A stretch of 64,000 nt of DNA from Aedes albopictus (lineage: Eukaryota; Arthropoda; Insecta; Diptera; Culicidae): contig NC_085137.1 in NCBI RefSeq assembly GCF_035046485.1, forward strand, positions 254,098,733 to 254,162,732, in the 5' to 3' direction. A program made the translations under genes and the position numbers. A model generated the notes under the pieces. That model was not told the origin of the DNA, searched no databases, and saw only the letters and a list, made by a program, of their open reading frames with translations. Below are positions 43,941-54,632 of the stretch, one piece after another. Numbering within the stretch: the stretch's first letter is position 1; each line of letters starts with the position of its first letter.

Positions 43941-44860
43941 TGGACCAGGAGAAGTACATCGAGCAACTGCTCGAACGGTTTGGACTGAATGACTGCAATC
44001 CCGTTTCTACGCCGTTCGATGCAAGCCAGAAATTGAGCAAGGAAATGAGCCCGAAATCGCCCGATGAAGTCGAGAGGATGGCGAATGTTCCTTTTCGCGA
44101 ACTCGTCGGTGGATTGCAGTTCGTGGCTCAGTGCACCAGACCGGATATAGCATTCGCGGTCAATGCAGTCAGCAGTTACAGCAGCAACCCGGGAGAAGCT
44201 CACTGGACGGCAGCCAAACGCATTCTGCGGTACCTGAAAGGAACGAAGGATATGAAGTTAGTCTACAGTAGCGAAAGTGAAGAATCGTTCCACGGGTATT
44301 CGGATGCAGACTGGGGAAACGATCCAGAGACCAGACGGTCAGTGACAGGCTACGTTTTCAAGCACTCGGGTGGTGCAGTTGCATGGAGCTGCAGAAGACA
44401 ACCCACCGTTGCTCTCTCCACGACGGAAGCAGAGTACATGGCGATCGCAGCCGCGGGCCAGGAAGCTCTATGGTGGCGCTCATTCCGAGCAGAGCTCAGT
44501 GGCCTCACTACCACAGTTGAAATGCGTTGCGACAACAGAAGTGCAATGTGTTTAGCCGAAAAAGAAGTCGGTTACTCGGCGCGGACGAAACACATCGATC
44601 TGCGTCATCATTTCGTCAAGGAGCAGTTGGAGCAGAAAACTATTGCCCTTCAACACGTTCCATCCGAAAGTCAACTGGCGGATGTCCTGACGAAGCCGGT
44701 TCCGTATCCGAAACTCCGAGAAGCAAGAAAATCACTTGGGGTTTCTTAAATTCAGGGTTAAGGGGGGATGTTGGTCATAGTAACCCTTGAATTATTTAAG
44801 TTTAATAAATCATTCTAGTTTGTCATTCCGTTGCAACCACACGTGTTTTCCTTCAAATAG

Positions 44861-46001
44861 TGACGGAGGTGAGTTACGGGGCTGTGTCGGTTGTGATCGG
44901 CCGAATAACTCGGAAAAGTACATGGTACAGTGTCAGAAGTGTTCTCTGTGGTACCACTTTTCGTGTGCTAACGTTAGCACGACAACGGTACGTACGACGA
45001 AGTTTGTATGTACCAAATGCGTTCCTGGTGGTGATTCCCTTGTACCGGAGCAGACACCGAGTATTATGAGTGGGATTTCGAGCTCGTCTAGTGCTCGCCG
45101 GACAAGAATTGATCGGGAATTGAAGCGCTTGGAAGAGGAGAAAAGGCTCATGGAAGATTTGAGTCGGCAGAGAATCGAAATGGAGCGAGCTCTGCAGGAA
45201 CGGGAACTTCGAGAGAAGCTGGATCGCGAGAAACAATTCATCGCTCGCAAGCATGAGTTGTTGAGCCAACAGGATGGAGACGAAGGGAGTGTGCGGAGCG
45301 TGCAGAGTAGCCAGAGAAGTGTGCAACGCATGGTAGACTGGATCAGGCAGACGGAAGCAGCCAAAAGCTCCGGTCAGGTTGGCGTAGAAAATACAATTAC
45401 GTCGATCGCTACGATTTCGGACCTACCAGACGACGCACCGGCAGCCAATCCGCAGGTTGTACAACACTCTTCAACACCACTGAAGGCTACAACATCCAAA
45501 GTTTCTCAGGTCATCGGGGAGAACCGACCGTGTGCCGGATCAGAGGTGAAGTCGATCCCTCGCACATTGGGGAGCATCACGATTGGAGACGAATCAGAGG
45601 ATTCTCTCGAAGGTGCAGTCGGGGCGGATGGGGATAATCGAGATGAGCAGTCGTCCGATTTGCCGTTAGTTGACCTGCAACCCTATACCGATCTATTAAA
45701 AGTCGAAGAAGTAGCACCAGCTGGCGCAATCCCGAAAATAAATCGTTTCGGGGCCCACTGCTACAAACGCTGGAGTGCCGAAACCGGCGAGCTTCGAAGG
45801 CAGAATGCACAACAAATGGAAGCGGAACACCGAGTGATCCAGGAGCTTGTGGCGAAACATCGAGTGGACGTTGACATGAGAAGGAAAAGGGAAGTCGAGC
45901 TGGTGCACCAGATCAAAAGCCTTCAGTTGCAACATTCCAACGAGCTGAAGCTAGTGCGGCAATCAGAGGATAATTTGCGTTGTCAACTCAGACAGTGGGA
46001 T
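44861..46001 (+). pseudogene. BEL/Pao gag, PHD-like finger and coiled-coil piece
   Basis: Continues the N-terminal piece at 35062. CVGCDRPNNSEKYMVQC, then CSLWYHFSCANV and KFVCTKC form a PHD-type zinc finger that mosquito BEL Gag proteins often carry. It is followed by a long charged coiled coil (RIDRELKRLEEEKRLMEDLS and on). The frame runs to QWD at 46001, where element M5 enters; the ORF extends to 46100 only by reading into M5. Confidence 0.8.
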
Positions 46002-46266
46002 CACCGACGAACCGACGTGACAGCTAGAACAAATAAATTCAAATTTGTTGTCCGCGACGCCATGATGAAAAATAGCCGAACACTATCGCCACCTCTATAA
46101 CGGCTCGCGATGATTTGATAGCTCGACACTAAACCCCCGTGTGTTCATATAGGAAACGGTTCGCGTCTGTGCTGATTTGACAGAAGCGATCGCTCGCTTC
46201 GCTGGTCGACCGTTAAATTAGGGGGGGACAGTTTTGGATCGCCACTGTCACGTCGGTTCGTCGGTG
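46002..46266. mobile_element. 7-bp-TSD element, copy M5, in BEL gag
   Basis: Ends CACCGACGAACCGACGTG at both sides, inverted. Exact 7-bp duplication GTGGGAT (45995-46001 and 46267-46273). Removing it with one duplication restores the BEL frame (QWD|RERADMKSQIED). The TIR matches M1 at 14 of 17 positions, so it belongs to the same wider group with a different interior. Confidence 0.87.
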
Positions 46267-46273
46267 GTGGGAT

Positions 46274-46704
46274 CGTGAACGAGCGGATATGAAGTCCCAA
46301 ATTGAAGACCAGGAGAAACGGCTGATCGAAGAGCGGAAGCAGGCGCGTATTTCGGAGGAAGATTTGCGTGGCCAGCTCATCGAACGAACCAAGGAATGTG
46401 AAGCGCTTCGACTTCAAATGGCGGAACTGGAGGGCGAATTGCAGTGTCTGCGTGAGACAGAACTGCAACTGCAGTCCCAAATTGAAGCGGGACGTCAGCG
46501 AGAGTACGAAGCCATTCGTCTGCGGAATGTAGCAGAGAAGGAATATTGGGATCTACATGATGAGGTACAAGAGATTATAAATCGAGAGAAAGATCGCGCG
46601 ACAAACGATCATTGTTCTTCTCCATTGCCTCCTCCTCCGGTGTCGTGGGCTGAGCCCTTGGATACGTCTCACAGAGGTGATTTCAATCATTGCGATGTAG
46701 ATGG
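46274..46704 (+). pseudogene. BEL/Pao gag, second coiled-coil piece
   Basis: Frame RERADMKSQIEDQEKRLIEE and on: a heptad-rich coil, then a Pro-rich stretch (SPLPPPPVSWAEPL). It ends in GATGG where copia-2 inserted and resumes at 49896. Confidence 0.75.
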
Positions 46705-49700
46705 TGTCAAGGACGACAAACGAATCGTAGTAACTAAGATATTATTATAGATCATAGTAGTCATGTTTGTTTCAATAAATCAGTCTATTCTAAACCGTTA
46801 CCAGAGGCAGTCGTCTTTCTTTTACTCTGCCATTCACGACAGGTTATGGGCCCAGCACACCTGTTGCTATTGGAAACGGAAGTTGTTTGGAAGAAGGAAG
46901 ATTTTTTCACTGAAGAAAATGCAAGCGGAAACGAAGCCATACCTTTTCGACGGAAAGAACTTCCCGAATTGGAGCTTTCGGATGGAGACGCTACTGGAGG
47001 AGCGGCAGCTGATCGATTGCATCCGGAGGGATGCGGACGAAATCCCGGAAATCCAGGAAGACGAAACGGATACGGCGCAGGAGAAGGCTCGGAAGGAAAC
47101 GAAACTGGCGGAGCGGAAACTTCTGGAAGCACGTTGCAAATCGTTGCTGGTGGAGAAGATCGCGGATTCGCAGCTGGAGTACATCAAAGGCAAGTCCACT
47201 CCGAAGGCGATCTGGGCAACGTTGGAGAACGTGTTTGCGAAGAAGGGGATTTCCGGCCAGTTTTATCTACTGAAGCAACTGGCCGTGATGAAGTACAGCG
47301 AAGCGGAACCGATGGAAGAGCACCTGCTACGGTTCGAGCGGATCATTCGAGAGTTGGCCTCAGCAGACATCGTGATGCATGAGCGGCTGGTGGTATTCAA
47401 TCTGCTTCAAACCCTGCCGAAATCGTTCCAACAACTGGTAACAGTCCTCGAAACCCTACCGGCGGAACAGTGCACGCTCGACTTCGTGAAGGCCAGGCTA
47501 CTCAGCGAAAACGTCAAGCGGAGAAACACCTGCGGTGAAGTGGAAGGTGCGGCGGATGACGAATCAGCGTTCTTCGGAGAGCGGCCGAGGTTCAAGTGTT
47601 TTTCCTGTGGAAAAGTGGGTCACAAGAAATCAAATTGCCCCATGAAGAAGGAAGCCGAGCGCGGAAGGACGTCATTCCAGGAGCCAAAGAAAGGAAGAGC
47701 AAACGCTGCAGGTTCTGGAGTGGCATTCGTTTTGAAGTCAGATGGTGCAAAGAATGAAAGTAAGAGCTCGAGTCAGTTCCGATGGATCCTTGATTCGGGC
47801 GCATCTGAGCACATGGTGCACAAGGTCGTATATGGTCGATATTCTGGAACCGTCAAGATGACATCGCTGGTTGGAGGACGACGTATCGACTGCGTGGTGA
47901 ACGACGTGCTATACGTGCCGGAACTTCAGTACAACCTGTTTTCCATTCGGTGCGTGGGGAAACTTGGCATGCGTGTGACGTTTAAAGACGAAGCAGTGGA
48001 AATCAGCCGCGGCGGCGAGGTCGTTGCCACCGGTAAGTTGTCCGGCAAGCTGTACGTGCTGAACGCAATTGTGGAGCGCGGATCGGTAGACGAAGCACTG
48101 GTCTCCCTACCGGTAGACGAATATGAGCTGTGGCATCGGAGATTCGGCCACATAGGCAAGAGTGGTCTCAAGACTCTGATGCGCGACGAGATGGTCAGCG
48201 GCATGGCGTTGAAGAAGGAAGCGTTCCGGGGAAACGAAGTCTGTGAACCTTGTATGCTAGGCAAGCATGCGAGACAGCGCTTTGGAGACGTCCCGGTTCC
48301 GAGATCCAATAGACCGTTGGAACTGGTGCACAGCGACGTGTGCGGCTTTCTAACACCGACGGCCTGGAATGGAAAAAGGTATTTCGTTACATTCACTGAT
48401 GACTTTACCCATTTCAGTGCCGCATACATCCTTGCGGCAAAATATGAGGTACTTGATGCGTTCAAGGAATACGCGAGCATGGCGGAGGACCACTTCGATC
48501 GAAAAATTCGTCGCCTGCGGTGTGACAACGGAGGCGAATACGTTGGAAAGGATTTCCGGCATTACTGCAGAGACCGTGGTACGATGGTGGAGTACACCAT
48601 TCCACACACGCCGCAGCAAAACGGTGTGAGTGAGCGGTTGAATCGAACAATCCTGGACAAAGCGAGGGCGATGGTTGAAGATTCTGGTCTACCGAAGAAG
48701 CTTTGGAGCGAGGCAGTACAAGTACAAGCGGCGGTGTTCATCATCAATCGAAGTCCGACGGTGGCGTTGAACAAGAAAACGCCGTACGAAATGTGGTACG
48801 GACACAAACCAGACGTGTCCAAACTCCGCATCTGGGGAAGCAAGGCCTACAGCTATATTCCGAAGGAGAAACGATCCAAGCTGGACGCGCGTAGCCAGGC
48901 GTGTTACTTCGTAGGCTACGGTGTGAATGGATACCGTTTGTGGGACAGTCGACAGCAGAAGGTGTACCTTGCTCGAGATGTCGTCGTCAGTGAGTCAAAG
49001 TATGAACCGACCAACGAAATCACAGTGATGAAGGAAAACGATGTGCAGCCGATTTTGATCAGCCGATCGACGCTCAGGACGATGGAAATGATAGCTTTGT
49101 TTCACTGGAAGAAGAAGAAGAGGAAGAGGAAGAAATTATTGCGAGAAGAAGCAACCGTGTCCGGAGGCCCCCAGTGAAGTTGGACGATTATTCTTGCCTG
49201 GCGTACGCGTTGAACGCCGAAAACTATGTTGAAAACCTACCGGATACCGTTGAAGAAATGAAGACGAGGGATGACTACCCGCGGTGGCGTGGAGCCATCG
49301 AGGATGTGCTGAAATCGCTAGCGACGAACAACACCTGGGACCTGGTAGATCTACCGGATGGACGAAAATCGGTGGATTGCAAATGGAAGTTGAAACCGGA
49401 TGGCACCATCGCCAAACACACGCGGCGCCAACCTCGAGGATTTGAGGAAGGGAATCCAGCCTGCCGCCTGAACAAATCCGTCTACGGTGTGAAGCGAGCA
49501 GGCGCTCGTGCAGATGCGGCATATGAGGTCAACTGGAGCCGAAGGGTTTTGGGTGCGCAAGAGGAGCAATTGCCACTATTGTACGAGGACAACCAATCGA
49601 CCATTGCTATTATGGAGTCAGCGGGACCTTTGAAGTGGCTGAAGCATACTGATGCAGCAGAAACCGACCCGTTCACAAAAGATTTGTCTACGATGCCATT

Positions 49701-49890
49701 CCGGAAGCACTGTTCAAACATTGGAGTTATTCCACGATCAGTTTGAGGAGGGGTGTCAAGGACGACAAACGAATCGTAGTAACTAAGATATTATTATAGA
49801 TCATAGTAGTCATGTTTGTTTCAATAAATCAGTCTATTCTAAACCGTTACCAGAGGCAGTCGTCTTTCTTTTACTCTGCCATTCACGACA
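46705..49890 (+). mobile_element. copia-2 LTR retrotransposon, internally deleted
   Basis: 137-bp LTRs (46705-46841 and 49754-49890), TGTCAAGGACGACAAACG...CATTCACGACA, look identical. Exact 5-bp target duplication GATGG (46700-46704 and 49891-49895). GGTTATGGGCCC primer-site motif after the 5' LTR; purine tract GAGGAGGGG before the 3' LTR. Only 3.2 kb because most of RT and RNase H is missing. Confidence 0.93.
46919..49743 (+). pseudogene. copia-2 Gag-Pol lacking reverse transcriptase core
   Basis: ATG at 46919 (MQAETKPYLFDGKNFPNWSF). Gag, CCHC knuckle (CFSCGKVGHKKSNC), protease (LDSGASEHMV), GAG-pre-integrase (HRRFGHIGKSGLKTL) and integrase (CDNGGEYVGKD, TPQQNGVSERLNRTI) are intact. A frameshift lies between about 49030 and 49080, just before a Glu-run. 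Downstream, two gaps are seen against copia-1 and -3: after HTRR (near 49425) and after KRAGA (near 49505), removing RT palm including YVDD and half of RNase H. A tail (YEDNQSTIAIMES, MPFRKHCSNIGV) remains. It could move only with enzymes from another copy. Confidence 0.88.
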
Positions 49891-49895
49891 GATGG

Positions 49896-51006
49896 TTCCT
49901 CCTTTCCTCCTCCTCCACCACCTATAGCGGTCGACGTTGAATTATCCAACAGTCAGCGGAATTCAATGGCGCACCATGGATCCTCTGGTTGGGGAACGAA
50001 CAATCCACCTTCGGTTCCCTTCGCTTCGAATGTCTATACTTCCGCACCAACTATCCATCCGCACACGTATTCTCAGGTGGTGGTGACTAAAGAGCTTCCC
50101 ATTTTCTCTGGTGATCCGATCGATTGGCCGCTGTTCATTAGCAGCTACCGGCATTCCACGGACACTTGCGGGTATACCAATTCCGAGAATCTTCTCCGCC
50201 TACAACGAAGTCTAAAGGGAAGTGCGAAGGATTCCGTCAGTAGGTTCCTACTCCACCCTTCTACCGTGCCCCAGGTTGTGTCCACCCTTCAGCAACTGTA
50301 TGGGCGCCCGGAACAGATCGTCAACAACATGATCGCCAAGGTTCGCGCAACACCTCCACCGAAACCAGACCGGTTGGAGACTCTTGTTAGCTTCGGTCTA
50401 GTGGTCCAGAACCTCTGCGGGCACTTGAAGGCGGTTGGTTTAGAAAGACATTTGGCAAACCCGATCCTTCTTCAAGAGTTGGTTGACAAGCTACCGGCGA
50501 CGGTGAAGTTCAGCTGGGCTCTCTATCAGGAGCAAGTTCCGGTGGTAGATTTGAATGTCTTCAGCGAATACATGGCGAAAATTTCCTCGGCGGCGAGCGG
50601 TGTTACTCCGCTTGTCAGCATCCCGCAGAAAGCAGTGAAGGACGAACGAAGTAGGCAGAAGGAGCGCTCCTTCGTGAACGCACACGTCTCAGCGAACCAG
50701 CCGAAAGGCAGCCGACGAGAAGAAGCAGAGAAAGCTGCAACGAGCAGTGGAAAGCAGATTGAGAGGGAGATCAACAAGAGCAGTGGTAAATTGTGCCCAG
50801 TATGCAACGCTGAGAACCACCAAATCGAGAACTGCTCATCCTTCAAGCGACTGGATTTGGATGGCAGATGGAAGGCAGTGAAAGTGCATAAACTTTGTGC
50901 TCGTTGCCTAACATCTCATGCTCGTTGGCCATGCAGAGGTGAACTCTGTGGAATCAACGACTGCCCTAAGCGACATCACCGGCTGCTTCATTTTGAGCCG
51001 CCATAG
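49896..51006 (+). pseudogene. BEL/Pao gag, C-terminal piece
   Basis: Resumes after copia-2 with a Pro-rich stretch and then the Gag core (KELPIFSGDPIDWPLFISSY, LQRSLKGSAKDSVSRFL) and Cys/His knuckle region (CPVCNAENHQIENCSSF, CARCLTSHARWPCRG). It ends HFEPP then TAG at 51004-51006. The next codons continue in the same frame into the protease, so this is one in-frame stop, not a frame change. Confidence 0.85.
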
Positions 51007-52515
51007 GAGACGAAGGCTACGAATGCTGTTGTAACAGTTCATCGTCAACTATCCTCCTCGTCGCTCTTCCGTATTCTTACGGTTACCTTGTTTGGGAAAT
51101 CTGGTCGGGTCAACACGTTCGCGTTCCTCGACGATGGATCATCAGTCACGCTCATTGAACGATCGATAACAGACGCTCTTGGAGTCAATGGAGAGATGGA
51201 AACGTTGCACATCGAATGGACCGGCGGCATCTACAAGACGATTACGGGTGCGGAAGTAGTTGAGATGGAAATATGTGAAGCCGGCGGAAGCAAGCGATAC
51301 AAATTATCCGATGTGTACACCGTAGATAATCTTGGTCTACCAACACAGACGATGGACTATTCAGAGCTGGCAGCAAGGTACGCGCACCTCAATAAACTAC
51401 CGGTGAAGAGCTTCAGATCCGCGGTACCTGGAATCCTGATCGGTCAGAGCAACTCTCATCTCCTAGCAACTCTGAAACTGCGAGAAGGAAAACTGAACGA
51501 GCCTATAGCTACGAAGACAAGAATTGGATGGGCAGTATGCGGCAGTTTGCGGAAACCTCCAACGAATTCGATGCATCGCCAGTTCCACATCGCGGAGCCA
51601 ACGGTCGTTGATCTGCACGAGTTCGTTCGCCGTTTCTTCGACATCGAGAGCATGGGAATAGCGGTTGTACCAGCCGTGAAAGGAGCAGAAGAACAACGGG
51701 CACTGGGAATCCTAAAATCCACAACACGACTATTGAGCGGCGAGAAGTTCGAGACGGGACTGTTGTGGAAACATGACTCCGTGGAGATGCCGAACAGTTG
51801 GCCGATGGCAGAACGTCGATTCAGGTGCTTGGAAAAACGTTTAACCAAGAAACCGGAGTTGTATGAAAGCGTTCGACAGCAAATTGCGGATTTTATAAGC
51901 AAGGGGTATATCCACGTAGCGACAGCGGAAGAAGTTGAAGGATTCGACCTACGGCGCACATGGTTTTTACCGATTGGAGTTGTCGTGAATGAGAAGAAGC
52001 CAGGGAAGATTAGAGTCATCTGGGATGCGGCAGCGAAGGTTGACGGCGTTTCATTGAACTCGATGTTATTGAAGGGACCCGATCTTCTTAAGCCGTTGTT
52101 GTCCGTAATGTTCCCATACCGGGAGCGACAGGTGGCAGTTTCTGCAGATATCAAGGAGATGTTTCTGCAAATCGCAATTCGTCAGCAAGATCGTAGCGCT
52201 TTGTTGTTTCCGTACCGAGATTCCCCTGAACTTCCAATGAAAATCATGGTTTCTGACGTGGCTATTTTTGGTGCGGCTTGCTCACCAGCTCATTCGCAAT
52301 ACATAAAGAATTTGAACGCGCAAGAGCAAGAACAGGAACTACCCCGTGGAGCTGCGGCAGTCATCAAAAGGCACTACGTGGACGACTATGTAGACAGTTT
52401 CGACACTGCGGAAGAAGCGTGTGAAGTGGCGAGAGAAGTGATCGAGGTGCACAAGCGAGCTGGATTCTACATTCGGAATTGGATGTCAAGTGACAAGAGA
52501 AGCTTGGAGAAGTAG
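51007..52515 (+). pseudogene. BEL/Pao pol: protease and reverse transcriptase
   Basis: Same frame as gag after the TAG. Protease motif FAFLDDGSSVTLIE, then RT (WFLPIGVVVNEKKPGKIRVI, SADIKEMFLQIAI, RHYVDDYVDSFDTA with the catalytic YVDD). It ends at a TAG after RSLEK (52513-52515), caused by a frameshift shortly before: the next frame reads GEVDRKPPKDMLPEKEGF. Confidence 0.85.
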
Positions 52516-53677
52516 ACCGGAAACCGCCGAAGGACATGTTACCGGAGAAGGAAGGATTCGAGCGAGTGCTGGGCATGGCCTGGTTACAAGAAGATGACGT
52601 CTTTTTATTTTCGCTGCAATCTTGTGATAGAGTACGAAGCCTGCTAGAAAGTGATCGAGCTCCTACGAAACGAGAAATGCTGCGACTGGTCATGAGTATA
52701 TATGACCCCTTAGGACTGGTGGCATCGTTTGTAATCCAAGGAAAGATTCTAATACAAGAAGTCTGGCGAACCGAGACCGATTGGGACAGCCGAATCCCAA
52801 AGGAACTTGCTGCAACTTGGTCAGAGTGGATAGCCATACTGAAGAAGCTGGGTGAATTGCGTATACCTCGGTGCTATTTTCCGGGGTATGATCCGAAAAG
52901 CCTTGAACCCCTAGAGCTACACGTGTTCGTCGATGCTAGCGCTCAAGCCTTCGCAGCAGTAGCATACTTTCGAATCATTGATCGAGGCCAGATCAGGGTA
53001 GCACTTGTTGCTTCGAAGACGAAGGTCGCGCCGCTTCGAGGACTATCTATTCCTCGACTGGAATTAATGGCGCCGTTGCTAGGAGCTTGGTTACGGAAAA
53101 CTATCGAGGAAAACCATTCGCTGAAGGTCCAGAAAACTTACTTCTGGAGTGATTCATCTACGGGTTGTTCGTGGATCAAGTCGGATACGCGACGGTACCG
53201 CCAGTTTGTCGCCTTCAGGGTCGACGAGATATTGAACCTTTCATGTCTAGAAGAATGGCGATGGATTTCAACGAAAATCAACGTGGCGGATGAAGCAACG
53301 AAGTGGGGCAAAGGACCTTCATACAACATAGACAGCCGCTGGTTCCAGGGACCAGAATTTCTCTACAACAGCGAAGAACATTGGTTGAAGACTCCGGATG
53401 AAGATACCGATGAAAGCGATAAGGAACTACGGGAAGCGTATGTGTGCAGCCACCTAGTTAGACAACCATTGGTGAATACTGAAAGGTTTTCGCGGTTCGA
53501 CAGGATGCTGCGTTCAGTGGCGTATGTTCATCACTTCGTGGATAGTCTACGGTCAGCGAAAAGGAAGGAAAAACCTGCTGATGTTATGGGGCTGACTAGT
53601 GCGGAGATTCAGAAAGCGGAAAGGACGTTATGGATGCTAGTGCAGGCGGATGCGTTTCCGGACGAAGTCGCAATCCT
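52516..53677 (+). pseudogene. BEL/Pao pol: RNase H-like and linker region
   Basis: Continues in a shifted frame (MLPEKEGFERVLGMAWLQED). It includes the Pao-type stretch LRLVMSIYDPLGLVASFVIQ and RNase H-like ELHVFVDASAQAFAAVAYF. Stops at the SINE inserted after FPDEVAIL; the same residues are encoded again at 54341-54363 because of the target duplication. Confidence 0.82.
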
Positions 53678-54340
53678 TGAGCTTGAGCTTGAGCTTGATT
53701 GACCGCCCGTGGATGCTACTCCAGTATCGCCAGACCAGCTACACTCACACAAGGACCAATGAGATAACTGCCGGGGACTAGCAGGCATCTTCAGTGTGTG
53801 AGCGTTGGTGATCTTCTTTTTTAGGCGACAATGGCGCCTGCCACGTCAGGTTGCAGGTCAATGTTGGGAAGGGGTAAGGAAGTGATGATTGCAATCGTTT
53901 GTATCCAACATCTGGCCGAATATACCTCTGCGCCAGCACAAATTCATGCGGATGTTGGAGTGTTGGTGGGAATTGGTTGGCAGAAGGTTCACACATTGGT
54001 ATGCGGATACCAGAGGAAGGTGATAGAATTGTGTGTTTTTATTATTTTGAAGATGTGCGGCACAGTTCGCTTGATTGCATAACTTGTAGGCGTTTTTCTA
54101 ATAGGATTGTGACACTGTGCTGTGAAAGTTTGGAAGGAAGGGAAACGGCTTTTTCAACCCGTTCCTGTTCTAGCGACGGCTATGAACATGTTTATATACA
54201 TGAGTTGTATATGTAGAGAGCAGAGAGAAAGTGTATAGAAAGATACAAAGTAGGAGGAAAGGGACGGGCCAGGGATTGAACCCAGGACCTTCTGCATATA
54301 AATCAGAAGCGGTAGCCACTAGACCACCAAGCCCGTCACA
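53678..54340 (-). mobile_element. tRNA-headed SINE with hexamer tail, in BEL pol
   Basis: A 23-bp target duplication beginning TTTCCGGACGAAGTCGCAAT flanks it exactly (53655-53677 and 54341-54363). On the minus strand it opens with a tRNA-like head (GGGCTTGGTGGTCTAGTGGC, box B-like GGGTTCAATCCC) at 54263-54336 and ends in repeats of GCTCAA (53678-53699). Together these mark a complete SINE of 663 bp. A related broken copy lies at 22118-22745. Confidence 0.85.
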
Positions 54341-54363
54341 TTTCCGGACGAAGTCGCAATCCT

Positions 54364-54632
54364 CAAGCAAAACTTGGAACGTTGCCGGGGAAGCCAGAAG
54401 TCAGTGGGATCGTCCAGTTGTCTTGCGAAACTTTCACCATTCGCTGATGATTTCGGAGTGCTGCGAGTAGGCAGTAGGGGCGCAGAAGCTCATGTACTGA
54501 CGTTTGATGCTAAGTTTCCCGTCATTCTGCCAAGAAATCATCGGGTCACCGAGTTGCTGCTGGATTTCTATCACCGGAAATATGGTCATGCCAATGATGA
54601 AACCATCGTCAACGAGGTACGTCAGAAGTTCC
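54364..54632 (+). pseudogene. BEL/Pao pol: start of integrase
   Basis: Resumes KQNLERCRGSQKSVGSSSCL and leads into the integrase zinc region, HRKYGHANDETIVNEVRQKF, where copia-3 inserted at GTTCC. The HH half of the HHCC motif is here; the CC half is at 58981. Confidence 0.8.

Larger units (their letters stand above)
39887..44749 (+). pseudogene. copia-1 Gag-Pol, split by two insertions
   Basis: Three blocks form one frame when the insertions are ignored: 39887-41463, 42050-43718 and 43946-44749. Block 1: gag, CCHC knuckle (CFRCNQPGHYASEC), protease (FDSGTSSHMC) and the GAG-pre-integrase HRRMGHLNAHSLKQL. Block 2: integrase core (SDNGTEYVNQD, NPEQNGLAERMNRTL) and RT with YVDDMLVFA. Block 3: RNase H (YSDADWGND, STTEAEYMAI, KHIDLRHHF). 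Apart from the two inserts no stop or shift was seen, so this copy was recently intact. It cannot make a full polyprotein now. Confidence 0.88.
39694..44855 (+). mobile_element. copia-1 LTR retrotransposon, disrupted
   Basis: 87-bp LTRs (39694-39780 and 44769-44855), TGTTGGTCATAG...TTTTCCTTCA, look identical. GGTTATGGGC follows the 5' LTR, the same primer-site motif as in copia-2 and copia-3 (in Drosophila copia this pairs with an initiator-Met tRNA fragment). A polypurine AAGGGGGGA precedes the 3' LTR. Target copies GATAG (35203-35207, before the gypsy) and AATAG (44856-44860) differ at one base. Interrupted by a MITE (41464) and a solo LTR (43719). Confidence 0.92.
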
